From positions 1-9,186 of the forward strand of contig DAOWDO010000005.1 in the NCBI GenBank assembly GCA_030638985.1: a stretch of 9,186 bases of DNA. Direction: 5' to 3'. The position numbers were made by a program, and so were the translations under genes. The notes beneath the pieces were generated by a model, which saw nothing but the letters and a program-made list of their open reading frames with translations, was not told the DNA's origin and did not search any database. Every line of letters starts with the position of its first letter. Positions within the stretch are counted from its first letter, which is position 1. The DNA is from Dehalococcoidia bacterium. GTDB lineage: Bacteria > Chloroflexota > Dehalococcoidia > Dehalococcoidales > DAOWLH01. Positions 1 to 6,778 of this stretch are shown piece by piece.

Positions 1-1290
1 CAGGGAGGCGGTGACAGAGGATAGCGCCGTCATATTATCTAGACCGAGGCCGCTCATGATCAAAAAGCCGGCGACCAGAGTAACAAAGTACAGAATAGAT
101 AGGCTGATGATTCTGGAGGTAACGCTTTCCGGTATTACACTGCCGCCTACCTTTAGCGGGATGACTGCCCGCGGGTTGAAGGCCAGCAGGATGCGGCGGT
201 AGGTGTACTTGGCCAGCACCAGAAGCCTGATGACTTTGAGTGCTCCCCCGGTCGAACCGGCACAGGCGCCGATTACCATCAGGATAAGCAGCGCCGTCCT
301 GGAAAAATCCGGCCAGGCGTTGAAGTCGGTAGTGGCGAAGCCGGTGGTAGTCATGATGGACACTGTGTTGAAACTCCCCTGCCGGATGGCTTCGGCGATG
401 GACAGCCCCATGTTCGTTACCAGGTCTATGTTTATGGCAACAATGGCCACGATAAGCAGGGTAATGTAGAGCTTAAACTCGGAGTTATTGAACAGGCGCC
501 CCGGCTGACGTTTCCACATAAGGAAGTAATACAGCCCGAAGTTTACTCCGGCAGCTATCATAAAGAAGATAACCACAACCTCAACGAAGAGGCTGTTATA
601 GGCGCCGATACTCAGGTTGGTGGCGGTAAAGCCGCCGATTGGTATCGTGCTCAGGGTTACCGTCAGGGAGTTAAACACCGGCAGCCCGCCGATGAGCAGC
701 GTTATAAACTCGGTGGCCGACAGCCCCAGGTATATTATCCACAGTGCCTTGGCGGTATCGCGCATGCGTGCCGTCAGCCGCTCGCCCTGCTGGCCTGGCA
801 TCTCGGCTTCCACCAGCCGGGAGGCGCCGATGCCCAATACCGGAAACAGGGCGACGAAGAGCATAATAATACCCATGCCGCCGAGCCACTGGCTGAGGGA
901 GCGCCACAGCAGGATGCCCTGATACTGGCTTTCAGCGGAGGTGAATACGGTGGCACCGGTGGTGGTAAAGCCGGACATGGCCTCAAAGTAGGCGTCAAGA
1001 AAGCTGGGCAATGCCCCGGAGATCTGGTAGGGCAGGGCGCCGAAGATCGAGGCGGTTATCCAGCCGCCGGCAACCAGCAGGATGGCCTCGCGGCGGGTGA
1101 GCCTTTTTTCCTTCACCGGTATCAGCCGCCACAGCAGCAGCCCCGTGCCCAGGCTGATGGCTATGGAGATGGCAAAAGCGGCGGTATCCTGCTGCCCTGA
1201 AAAAAGGCTCCAGCCCAGGGGCAGGAGCATGGCGATGCCTATGATGCCTATCAGCAGTCCCAGGTAGTGAAGAACAACCCTTATCCTCAT
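1..1290 (-). CDS. trkH: TrkH-family potassium uptake channel subunit (3' end cut by window edge)
   Basis: Membrane pore subunit of the Trk/Ktr K+ uptake system, working with the cytoplasmic gating protein TrkA encoded just upstream. The reading frame is open from the ATG at 1288-1290 to base 1, giving 430 residues. The family is usually about 480, so roughly 50 C-terminal residues are missing. The sequence is strongly hydrophobic with repeated membrane-pore-membrane units. Pore-loop filters are seen at residues 106-115 (SGFTTTGATV, G112), 214-221 (STIPIGGF) and 311-321 (around TTTGFAT, G317). The fourth loop would begin at the cut end (SSVTASL). The conserved loop GACAGSTGGALKVIR (341-355) is present. 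The gene starts 10 bp after the trkA stop, with an in-frame TAA just upstream fixing the start, so the two are almost certainly cotranscribed. The second filter carries Ile where Thr/Ser is common. The family assignment is secure; ion preference (K+ versus Na+ coupling) cannot be read from the sequence. Confidence 0.95.
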   Translation of the reverse strand, partial: MRIRVVLHYLGLLIGIIGIAMLLPLGWSLFSGQQDTAAFAISIAISLGTGLLLWRLIPVKEKRLTRREAILLVAGGWITASIFGALPYQISGALPSFLDAYFEAMSGFTTTGATVFTSAESQYQGILLWRSLSQWLGGMGIIMLFVALFPVLGIGASRLVEAEMPGQQGERLTARMRDTAKALWIIYLGLSATEFITLLIGGLPVFNSLTVTLSTIPIGGFTATNLSIGAYNSLFVEVVVIFFMIAAGVNFGLYYFLMWKRQPGRLFNNSEFKLYITLLIVAIVAINIDLVTNMGLSIAEAIRQGSFNTVSIMTTTGFATTDFNAWPDFSRTALLILMVIGACAGSTGGALKVIRLLVLAKYTYRRILLAFNPRAVIPLKVGGSVIPESVTSRIISLSILYFVTLVAGFLIMSGLGLDNMTALSSVTASL

Positions 1291-1300
1291 TATCGGCTTC

Positions 1301-2665
1301 TTACTTGAAAAGCTTCTCCACCGAGCGGACGGCTGACAGGGGAGAGACGACGATGACGTGGTCTCCCGGTCTGACTACGCTGTCGTTGGGGGGGATGGTT
1401 ATCTGCTCATTGCGCGTAATGGCGCCGACTACAGCTTCTTTGGGCAAATCAACCTCGCTGATCTTCTTGTTGGCAATCTGGGCCCGCGGGCTGGTGACGA
1501 ACTCGATGGCCTCCAGTTGTTGCCCCTCGAGCAGGGCGGTGGCAATAACGCCACCGTGGAGGACAAAACGGGTAATCTTATTGGCGGTGAGAATGGGAGG
1601 CAGAGCAGCGACATCTACCCCGATGGCCTCGGCCAGTGGAATGTAGCCCGGATTGTTGATGATCACCAGGCTACGGGGGACGCCCAGGGTTTTGGCCAGC
1701 AGCCCGGAAAGAATGTTAAGCTCATCGCTGCCGGTGGTGGCAACATAAGCGTCGGCTGATGGCACTCCCTGCTCAATGAGGAAGTTTCGGTCGGTGCCGT
1801 CGCCGTGATAAATCTCCACGTGTTCTAGTCGGGCGGCTATTTCCTGGCTGCGGTCAATATCGGACTCAATGAGCTTGACCTTTACTCCGCGCCTCTGCAG
1901 CCCCTCGGCGGCAAGGAAGCCGATTTGCCCCCCTCCCAGAATGACCACCTTCTTTACCGCACGCTTTGGCTGGCTGAAGACCTTGCCCAGTTCGTCCATA
2001 TACTCCTGCTGGGCTATTAGGTAGACGCTGTCGCCTTCCTTGATCACTACATCGGGGTCGGGCAGAACCACGCCGCCTTCATGGACAATGGCGGCCACGA
2101 CGGCCGGCTTTGGCAGGGTGATCTGGCTTATGGTTTTACCGGTTATGGCCTCACCCTCCAACCTGAATTCCCTTATCTGGACCAGGCCGTTGGCGAAGTT
2201 CTCCACCGGGGTGGAGTAGAAGCCGGAGAGAATGTCCATTATTTCCTTGGCGGCTTCGGCTTCGGGGTTGATGAAGACATCAATCCCCAGGTTTTTGGGC
2301 CGTATTATCTTACGTGTCGCCATGACTGACTTGGCCGGGGTGACGAAGTAGCCTGAATAGCCGGGGCTTCTGATTCGGGCAGCAGTGGTGCCGGCGCCCA
2401 GCTCCTTGGCCATGAAGCAGGTGACCATATTGGTCTCGTCGCTGTTGGTGACGGCCAGTACCAGGTCGGCGCGGTCAGCTTCGGCTTCCCTGAGGACAGT
2501 GGGCGTGGCGGAGTTGCCCTGGATGGTCTTGATGTCAAGCTGGCGGCGGAAGTTCTCCAGCACTAGCCCGGATTTTTCGATGACAACGACCTCGTGCTCT
2601 TCTTCGGCGAGCAAGGAGGCGATGTGGAAACCAATTACCCCGCCTCCGGCTATGATAATGTACAT
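1301..2665 (-). CDS. trkA: Trk system K+ uptake regulator TrkA (tandem RCK protein)
   Basis: Peripheral cytoplasmic subunit that binds NAD(H) or other nucleotides and gates the TrkH pore. It is 454 residues, matching the usual full-length TrkA of about 458, and has two complete RCK halves. The first Rossmann motif is GGGVIG at residues 7-12, with acidic E30 closing the second strand. The second is GGGQIG at 244-249 with E267. Each half is followed by a TrkA_C-type domain (about 155-228 and 375-452), with the typical KEGDSVYLIA and RPGDHVIVV endings. The ATG at 2663-2665 is preceded by an AAGAGA-type ribosome site about 5 nt away. trkH follows after 10 bp, so the order is trkA-trkH. A strong promoter lies at 2840-2868, giving a leader of about 170 nt that could hold a small ORF. 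Confidence 0.96.
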   Translation of the reverse strand: MYIIIAGGGVIGFHIASLLAEEEHEVVVIEKSGLVLENFRRQLDIKTIQGNSATPTVLREAEADRADLVLAVTNSDETNMVTCFMAKELGAGTTAARIRSPGYSGYFVTPAKSVMATRKIIRPKNLGIDVFINPEAEAAKEIMDILSGFYSTPVENFANGLVQIREFRLEGEAITGKTISQITLPKPAVVAAIVHEGGVVLPDPDVVIKEGDSVYLIAQQEYMDELGKVFSQPKRAVKKVVILGGGQIGFLAAEGLQRRGVKVKLIESDIDRSQEIAARLEHVEIYHGDGTDRNFLIEQGVPSADAYVATTGSDELNILSGLLAKTLGVPRSLVIINNPGYIPLAEAIGVDVAALPPILTANKITRFVLHGGVIATALLEGQQLEAIEFVTSPRAQIANKKISEVDLPKEAVVGAITRNEQITIPPNDSVVRPGDHVIVVSPLSAVRSVEKLFK

Positions 2666-2673
2666 TATATCTC

Positions 2674-2817
2674 TTATAACCTGCCGGAAATACTCTTAAA
2701 GCACCTGGTGATGCTCTGGGACAGGGCGTGAAGTCTGCCCCGGGGCTTTCTTGGTCTCCGTAATACTCGGTCTCCTGGCTTGCTGGATGGCAGCTGTTTA
2801 AGGGGCTCGGTTTTCAT
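2674..2817 (-). CDS. possible small basic leader ORF upstream of trkA (47 aa, unproven)
   Basis: An ATG-initiated frame of 47 codons lies between the trkA promoter and trkA and ends in TAA 8 bp before the trkA start. The predicted peptide begins MKTEPLKQLP and is very basic, with a central RRPRKPRGR segment and no membrane segment. I recognise no family. Its ATG would sit about 16 nt after the predicted transcription start, and the bases just upstream (GATAGAAAATA) are not a good Shine-Dalgarno site, which argues against efficient translation. The close spacing to trkA would allow coupling if it is translated. It could equally be a chance frame in a 5' untranslated region. Confidence 0.22.
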   Translation of the reverse strand: MKTEPLKQLPSSKPGDRVLRRPRKPRGRLHALSQSITRCFKSISGRL

Positions 2818-2839
2818 TATTTTCTATCTTTGGCTCTGA

Positions 2840-2868
2840 ATTCTATGCCCTTATGTGGCGGCTGTCAA
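2840..2868 (-). promoter_or_regulatory. sigma70-type promoter of the trkA-trkH operon
   Basis: On the minus strand a perfect -35 box TTGACA (plus 2863-2868) is followed after exactly 17 bp by TAGAAT (plus 2840-2845). Transcription would start near 2833. It sits in the 221-bp gap between the CDF gene and trkA, so the potassium operon has its own promoter. I found no intrinsic terminator between the CDF stop and this promoter, so read-through from the CDF gene is also possible. Confidence 0.75.
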
Positions 2869-2886
2869 TAGCCGGAGAGCAGCTTC

Positions 2887-3819
2887 TCAGTCTTTGGTTG
2901 GTTTGGTCTCCTCATCCCTGAATGCGGTCATTTTGCAGAAGATGTCATTGGCACGGCACTGCTCGTATTCCATCTGCAGGGTGGTGTGCTCAATGTTGTA
3001 TCGCCGCAGCAATCCCTCGGTCTGTTCACGGATACGGGCTGCCTTACTGGCAGACGGGCCATCAATCAGTATATGGCAGCTCATGGCATGCAGTTCCGGG
3101 GTGATACTCCAGACATGGATGTCGTGCACGCCCTTTACTCCTGGTATCTGGCCGATGTCTTTTATCAGCCTTCTGACGTCTATCTGCTTCGGGCTGGCCT
3201 CCAGGAGGACTCTTAAACCATCCCGGAAGATGCTCCAGGCGGCCAGGACGATAATCAGGCCGATGACGATACTGATAATCGGGTCGGCGGCAACCAGCCC
3301 GGTGAGCATGATTATGACGGCTCCCACGATGACGCCAATAGAGGCCAGGGCGTCACCCAGGGCGTGCCAGAAGGCACTGCGGACATTGATGTTGGTCTTC
3401 TGTTCCCGGCGCAGCCAGGAGGCGACAAAAAGATTGACCGCCAGGCCAACGGCGGCGACGGCCAGCATGAGCGGGCTGTTTATTTCCGGCGTTTGCTGCA
3501 GGCGCTGGACGGCTTCATAGAAGATAAACACGGCAATGCCGAATATGCTCAAGGTATTGACTATGGCAATCAGCACCCCGATCCGGTGATAGCCGAAGGT
3601 CATGGTGTGGCTGGCGGGGCGCTCTGCTTGCCTGATACCATACCAGCTAAGGCTCAGGGCAATGATGTCGACGAACACGTGGCCGGCATCGGCCAGCAGG
3701 GCCAGACTGTTGGCCAGAAGACCGCCGGCCACCTCTGCGGCCATTATCAGGCTGCTAAGGATGATACCAAGTTTGAGCTTGCTGGCTACCGGCAGCGTTC
3801 GTCGGGCGTGTTTAGACAA
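2887..3819 (-). CDS. CDF-family cation efflux transporter (CzcD/ZitB-like, probably zinc)
   Basis: Inner-membrane antiporter of the cation diffusion facilitator family, expected to export Zn2+ or a related divalent metal in exchange for protons. It is 310 residues, the usual length. Six membrane segments are evident. The transport site is intact: H47xxxD51 in segment 2 (LLADAGHVFVD) and H152xxxD156 in segment 5 (WHALGDALAS). A His/Asp quartet is typical of the zinc-selective branch. The cytoplasmic C-terminal domain (about 208-292) carries GVHDIHVWSITPELHAMSCHI with H232, H235, H244 and H249, the usual metal-binding dimer domain. No His-rich loop is present between segments 4 and 5. The start is TTG (3817-3819), with GGAGAT upstream; the frame reaches a stop upstream without an ATG or GTG. 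It is divergent from the DUF47-PiT operon and shares its control region. Confidence 0.94.
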   Translation of the reverse strand: MSKHARRTLPVASKLKLGIILSSLIMAAEVAGGLLANSLALLADAGHVFVDIIALSLSWYGIRQAERPASHTMTFGYHRIGVLIAIVNTLSIFGIAVFIFYEAVQRLQQTPEINSPLMLAVAAVGLAVNLFVASWLRREQKTNINVRSAFWHALGDALASIGVIVGAVIIMLTGLVAADPIISIVIGLIIVLAAWSIFRDGLRVLLEASPKQIDVRRLIKDIGQIPGVKGVHDIHVWSITPELHAMSCHILIDGPSASKAARIREQTEGLLRRYNIEHTTLQMEYEQCRANDIFCKMTAFRDEETKPTKD

Positions 3820-3854
3820 TTCTATCTCCGTTATGGGGTAAAACGGTTACATTG

Positions 3855-3872
3855 GGGGTGACTTTTCACCCC
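3855..3872. repeat. perfect inverted repeat GGGGTGA-N4-TCACCCC (candidate operator)
   Basis: Seven-base arms (3855-3861 and 3866-3872) flank a CTTT centre. Outer TT/AA pairing extends the match if one extra G is skipped. It lies 18 bp upstream of the -35 box of the plus-strand promoter. It would also lie in the untranslated leader of the CDF gene, so it could bind a repressor or activator or form an RNA hairpin. No T-tract follows on either strand as in an intrinsic terminator. The same core recurs at 3921-3927, and a variant (GGGGTAA) at 3835-3841. Confidence 0.5.
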
Positions 3873-3889
3873 AAAATTATTTGTTTTTA

Positions 3890-3918
3890 TTGACATTTAT
3901 CGCCATTCTAACTAAAAT
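3890..3918 (+). promoter_or_regulatory. sigma70-type promoter of the DUF47-PiT operon
   Basis: Perfect TTGACA (3890-3895), 17-bp spacer, TAAAAT (3913-3918). Transcription would begin near 3925, inside a GGGGTGAAAG motif at 3921-3930, leaving a leader of about 92 nt before the TTG start of the DUF47 gene. The AT-rich stretch just upstream (about 3873-3890) could act as an UP-like element. Confidence 0.72.
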
Positions 3919-3933
3919 ACGGGGTGAAAGCAA
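3905..3933 (-). promoter_or_regulatory. candidate promoter of the CDF efflux gene, interleaved with the plus-strand promoter
   Basis: On the minus strand TTGCTT (plus 3928-3933), 17 bp, then TAGAAT (plus 3905-3910). The -10 box falls in the spacer of the opposing TTGACA/TAAAAT promoter, so RNA polymerase could hardly occupy both at once. The -35 match is only moderate. The GGGGTGA copy at 3921-3927 lies inside its spacer. Confidence 0.4.
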
Positions 3934-3937
3934 AACC

Positions 3938-3952
3938 ATGACACCAGGTCAT
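3938..3952. repeat. inverted repeat ATGAC-N5-GTCAT in the leader of the DUF47-PiT operon
   Basis: Five-base perfect arms (3938-3942 and 3948-3952) around ACCAG, about 14-28 nt after the predicted transcription start. It could be a small operator or a weak RNA hairpin. The arms are short, so chance is a real possibility. Confidence 0.25.
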
Positions 3953-4016
3953 TGTTGTCTTATGCAGCTTGCCACCCCATATATTGAATCTCTATCCCGG
4001 CGGGTGAGGTTGGACA

Positions 4017-4646
4017 TTGGTTAAGCTGTCTTTTATCCCCCGGGAAGAGAAGTTCTTTGACCTTTTTATCGCCAGCGCCCGCAATATGAGCAAGACCGCT
4101 CAGGGGCTAAAGGAGATGCTGGACAACTGGGGTGATGTCGGCATCAAGGTAGCTGAAATCACCGAACTGGAGCACGAGGGAGACTCGATCACCCACCAGA
4201 TTGCGGCCATGCTGCACCGCACCTTTGTTCCCCCCTTTGACCGCGAGGACATCGCCCTGCTGGCTCATACCATGGATGACGTTACCGATTTTATCCACGC
4301 TACTGCCGACGCCCTGTTCATCTATAAGATAGAGGCTCCTACCCAGCGGGCCAGGGAACTGGCCGATGTTATCGTTAAGGCAGCCAGTGAGGTGGAGAAG
4401 GCGGTGGCGTTGCTGCGGAATCGCTCGGGCTTAAAGAAGGTCATTGATCACTGCGTCGAGCTTAACCGCCTTGAAAATCAGGCTGATAAGATTTATCGCT
4501 CGGCGCTGGGTGAGCTGTTCGATGAAGCCAGGGATACTACCTATATAATCAAATGGCGTGAGATATATGAGCATATGGAGAGCGCCACCGACCGCTGCGA
4601 GGATGTGGCCAATGTTCTCGAAGGGGTAGCCCTCAAGCATGCTTGA
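4017..4646 (+). CDS. DUF47/PhoU-like putative phosphate transport regulator
   Basis: Cytoplasmic all-helical protein of the DUF47 (PhoU-like) family, 209 residues, the usual length. Members are habitually encoded beside PiT transporters and are thought to modulate phosphate uptake; the mechanism is not settled. Conserved features are ELEHEGDSITHQ (51-61) and the internal repeat NRLENQADKIYR (150-161), the two E-xx-(G/A)-D metal-binding-type motifs of PhoU-like bundles. Also present are FVPPFDREDI (70-79) and the family C-terminal motif ATDRCEDVANVLEGV (190-204). The start is TTG at 4017-4019, preceded by GTGAGG with 7 nt spacing; the same frame contains a TGA at 4005-4007, so the start cannot lie further upstream. 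Its last 8 bases overlap the PiT gene, implying translational coupling. Confidence 0.93.
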   Translation: MVKLSFIPREEKFFDLFIASARNMSKTAQGLKEMLDNWGDVGIKVAEITELEHEGDSITHQIAAMLHRTFVPPFDREDIALLAHTMDDVTDFIHATADALFIYKIEAPTQRARELADVIVKAASEVEKAVALLRNRSGLKKVIDHCVELNRLENQADKIYRSALGELFDEARDTTYIIKWREIYEHMESATDRCEDVANVLEGVALKHA

Positions 4647-5655
4647 CCCTTCATTATGGGTCCTGATTGTAATAATAATACTGGCTATCGGCTTCGGCAT
4701 CGCTAATGGCTTCAATGATGCCGCCAATGCCATAGCCACCGTCATCGGCACCCGCGCTCTTTCTCCCAGAAAAGCCATAATAATGGCCGCCTTTTTTAAT
4801 CTGGCCGGCGCCGCCACCGGCACGGCGGTTGCCCAGACCATCGGCAAGGGAATCCTGGTGCCGGATGCCATATCCGTTCAGACTATTGTTGCTGCCCTGG
4901 CGGCGGTTATCATCTGGACGACAATAGCCACTTACTACGGGCTGCCGGTCAGCCTGACCCACGGCTTCATCGCCGCCATGGCGGCGGCCGGCATAGCCGC
5001 CGTCGGCACCGGGGCAGTGGCCTGGGGAGTTATGGGGAAGGTTGCCTCGGCGGTGGTTACCGCTCCTGTCCTCGGTTTCCTGGCTGGCTTCTTGTTCATG
5101 GTTTTACTTTTCTGGTTGTTCCGCAAGAGCATTCCGGCCAGGGTGCGAGGTCTTTTTAGTAATTTGCAAATACTATCGGCGGCTTTTATGGCCTACAGCC
5201 ACGGCAAGAACGACGGACAGATGCCGATAGGCATTATCGTTATGGCGCTGGTGCTTTTCTACAACGACCCCGGCATGTGGGACAGGCTTTCGCTGTTTAA
5301 CCCGGATACGTGGTGGATAATTCTTCTCTCGGCGATGGCGATCAGCTCCGGCACCGCAATCGGCGGCTGGCGGGTCATCAAAACGCTGGGGATGAAGGTG
5401 ACCACGTTGCGGCCCGTCCACGGTTTTGCCGCCCAGACTGCGGCGGCTTCGGTCATTGAGGTGGCTTCACACCTGGGCATCCCGGTGAGCACCACTCACT
5501 GCATAAGCTCCTCCGTGATGGGGGTGGGCGCCACCCGGCGCCTGTCGGCGGTGCGCTGGGGGGTAGCTGGAAACATTATCACTGCCTGGGTAATGACCTT
5601 CCCCATCTGTGGCGCACTGGGGTATGTGATTTCCCGGTTGCTGGGCCTGCTCTGA
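4639..5655 (+). CDS. PiT-family inorganic phosphate transporter
   Basis: Inner-membrane low-affinity phosphate (or metal-phosphate) symporter driven by H+ or Na+. It is 338 residues, matching the short bacterial PiT clade rather than the roughly 500-residue E. coli PitA. The duplicated architecture is clear. The first half has GFNDAANAIATVIGTRALSP (24-43) and GLPVSLTHGF (101-110). The second has SHGKNDGQ (187-194) and GIPVSTTHCISSSVMGVGATRR (280-301). About ten membrane segments can be traced, with a modest cytoplasmic stretch around 162-180. The ATG at 4639-4641 lies within the end of the DUF47 gene. The stop at 5653-5655 is only 6 bp from the end of the converging gmk gene, and I see no terminator in between. 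The phosphate-versus-sulfate ambiguity of the family is settled in favour of phosphate mainly by the DUF47 neighbour. Confidence 0.95.
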   Translation: MLDPSLWVLIVIIILAIGFGIANGFNDAANAIATVIGTRALSPRKAIIMAAFFNLAGAATGTAVAQTIGKGILVPDAISVQTIVAALAAVIIWTTIATYYGLPVSLTHGFIAAMAAAGIAAVGTGAVAWGVMGKVASAVVTAPVLGFLAGFLFMVLLFWLFRKSIPARVRGLFSNLQILSAAFMAYSHGKNDGQMPIGIIVMALVLFYNDPGMWDRLSLFNPDTWWIILLSAMAISSGTAIGGWRVIKTLGMKVTTLRPVHGFAAQTAAASVIEVASHLGIPVSTTHCISSSVMGVGATRRLSAVRWGVAGNIITAWVMTFPICGALGYVISRLLGLL

Positions 5656-5661
5656 TGCCAC

Positions 5662-6297
5662 TTACAGGTTGTATTCCCTGGGGGTAACCCGCAGCTTCTC
5701 GGCGGCTATTATCGCTTTGATGTCAGCAACTACCCGGTTGATTTGTCCCTGCCTGTTGATGACCACGTAGTCGAACATTGGCAGTTTCCTGATTTCCTCT
5801 TCGGCGGTTTTCAGGCGCAGGCTCAGATCGGAGGCCGTTTCGGTATTGCGTCCTTCAAGGCGGGTGGCAAGCTCTGCCATTGACGGCGGCATCAGAAAAA
5901 TGAAAACAGCCTCCGGCAAGACTTTCTTGATGGTGGCAGCTCCCTGTATATCAACCCTGGTGATGGCGTCCTTTCCCTCGGCTAGCGCCCGCTTCATCGG
6001 TTCCCTGGGTACCCCGTACCAGTTGCCATAGACTTTGGCCCATTCCAGCAGGCTTCCGGCCTGTTTCATCCTGTGGAATTCGGCATCGGATACGAAGTGG
6101 TAGTCAGTGTTGTCCTTCTCACCGGGGCGCTTGGGCCGGGTGGTTACGGTAACAACCTGCTCAAGGGGGGTGTCCAGTCCCTTAATCCGGGACAGAACGG
6201 CATCCTTTCCAACGCCGGAAGGGCCGGAAAGGATAAGGAGCAACGGCCTGGCGGTTTGCGTGAACTGGCCTTCGTCCTTATAGCCTGATTTTTTCAT
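5662..6297 (-). CDS. gmk: guanylate kinase
   Basis: Cytosolic enzyme converting GMP + ATP to GDP + ADP, required for GTP/dGTP synthesis. It has 211 residues from the ATG at 6295-6297; a TTG lies one codon earlier at 6298-6300. The P-loop is GPSGVGKD (25-32). The GMP-binding signature TTRPKRPGEKDNTDYHF (52-68) matches the family pattern except that its usual Gly is N63. EWAKVYGNWYGVP (85-97), RVDIQGA (114-120) and the lid region MPPSMAELATRLEGR (136-150) are typical. Asp after the P-loop Lys, where Ser/Thr is usual, is a conservative-looking lineage variant. The start overlaps the remA stop by 20 bp, so translation is probably coupled. The 18-residue N-terminal extension before the core is slightly longer than in E. 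coli. Confidence 0.96.
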   Translation of the reverse strand: MKKSGYKDEGQFTQTARPLLLILSGPSGVGKDAVLSRIKGLDTPLEQVVTVTTRPKRPGEKDNTDYHFVSDAEFHRMKQAGSLLEWAKVYGNWYGVPREPMKRALAEGKDAITRVDIQGAATIKKVLPEAVFIFLMPPSMAELATRLEGRNTETASDLSLRLKTAEEEIRKLPMFDYVVINRQGQINRVVADIKAIIAAEKLRVTPREYNL

Positions 6298-6571
6298 CAA
6301 TCTGCTCTGGCCTTAGCAGGGAGCCGCCGCGGCTCAAGGTAAGCCGGCCAGTAATTGTCTCCGGGGCCAAGGCTGCCAGTACAATGTGCCCGCTATCGGC
6401 GAAGATGACCGCCTTGGTCCTTCTGCCGTTGGTCATATCGATGAGAAGCCCTTTGCCCCTTGCCTCCTGGATGGTTCGTTTAGTGGGTGCCGAGTTTGGT
6501 GAAGCTATGGCGATGACTCTGCTCATAGCCAAGATATTGCCAAATCCAACGTGAACCAGGTCTGCCGTCAT
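6278..6571 (-). CDS. remA: RemA/DUF370-family DNA-binding regulator
   Basis: Small DUF370 protein, 97 residues (B. subtilis RemA is 89). In Bacillus it is an oligomeric DNA-binding activator of matrix and osmoprotection genes; the role in this organism is unknown. The N-terminus VHVGFGNILAMSRVIAI (6-22), SPNSAPTKRTIQEARGKG (24-41), IDMTNGRRTKAVI (44-56) and LAPETITGRL (68-77) follow the family throughout. R18, R50 and R51 occupy the positions of arginines important for RemA DNA binding. I chose the ATG at 6569-6571 because the family begins at this Met and a GAGG site lies 9 nt upstream. A longer frame from a GTG at 6617-6619 adds 16 residues unlike the family. It overlaps gmk, as in the conserved remA-gmk pair of Firmicutes. 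Confidence 0.93.
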   Translation of the reverse strand: MTADLVHVGFGNILAMSRVIAIASPNSAPTKRTIQEARGKGLLIDMTNGRRTKAVIFADSGHIVLAALAPETITGRLTLSRGGSLLRPEQIDEKIRL

Positions 6572-6608
6572 TGTTCTAAACCTCAAAAATCTAAGTTCAA
6601 GATTACTC

Positions 6609-6634
6609 TGTATATACACTAGTACATTTACTAG
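6609..6634. repeat. two adjacent palindromes upstream of remA (TGTATATACA and CTAGT-N6-ACTAG)
   Basis: A perfect 10-bp palindrome at 6609-6618 directly abuts an inverted repeat with five-base arms at 6619-6623 and 6630-6634. They lie 38-63 bp upstream of the remA ATG, inside its predicted leader. They may be protein-binding sites or RNA structure; the AT-rich background makes one of them by chance plausible. Confidence 0.35.
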
Positions 6635-6726
6635 GTTAATTCTATCCTCTTGACTTTTTATCGTAGTTATATTTTTACGCTGGTGGCTCTCACCCCCCGC
6701 CTATAGAATGCTCACTATCTTACTAC

Positions 6727-6743
6727 CTTAAATGACATTTAAG
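6727..6743. repeat. perfect 17-bp inverted repeat CTTAAAT-GAC-ATTTAAG in the remA leader
   Basis: Seven-base perfect arms (6727-6733 and 6737-6743) around a 3-bp centre, the size and geometry of a dimeric regulator's operator. It falls about 30-45 nt downstream of the predicted remA transcription start, a position that suits a roadblock repressor. RemA autoregulation is conceivable but not shown. Confidence 0.45.
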
Positions 6744-6778
6744 CAAATACTGCGGACTGCATCGGGAACTTTACGGGA

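Noticed and set aside
1358..1759. 133-codon plus-strand frame opposite trkA
   Set aside because: Antisense shadow; TrkA in the other strand is complete and matches its family throughout.
2881..2894. GAGA...TCTC repeat after the CDF stop as a possible terminator
   Set aside because: Only four pairs form and no T-tract follows, so it is not a credible intrinsic terminator.
2855..3520. 221-codon open frame on the plus strand opposite the CDF gene
   Set aside because: It lies antisense to a fully conserved CDF transporter and its translation resembles no protein. It reflects GC-rich codon bias.
3364..3861. 165-codon plus-strand frame opposite the CDF N-terminus
   Set aside because: Antisense shadow of the CDF coding sequence, low complexity, no ribosome site.
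4431..4871. 146-codon minus-strand frame across the DUF47/PiT junction
   Set aside because: Antisense to two conserved overlapping genes; no family resemblance.
5679..5697. GGGGGTAACCC hairpin just inside gmk as a terminator for the PiT transcript
   Set aside because: The stem is imperfect, lies in conserved Gmk coding sequence and has no following T-run.
6572..6619. 16-codon N-terminal extension of remA from a GTG at 6617-6619
   Set aside because: DUF370 proteins start at the downstream Met, and a GAGG ribosome site is correctly placed for the ATG at 6571.
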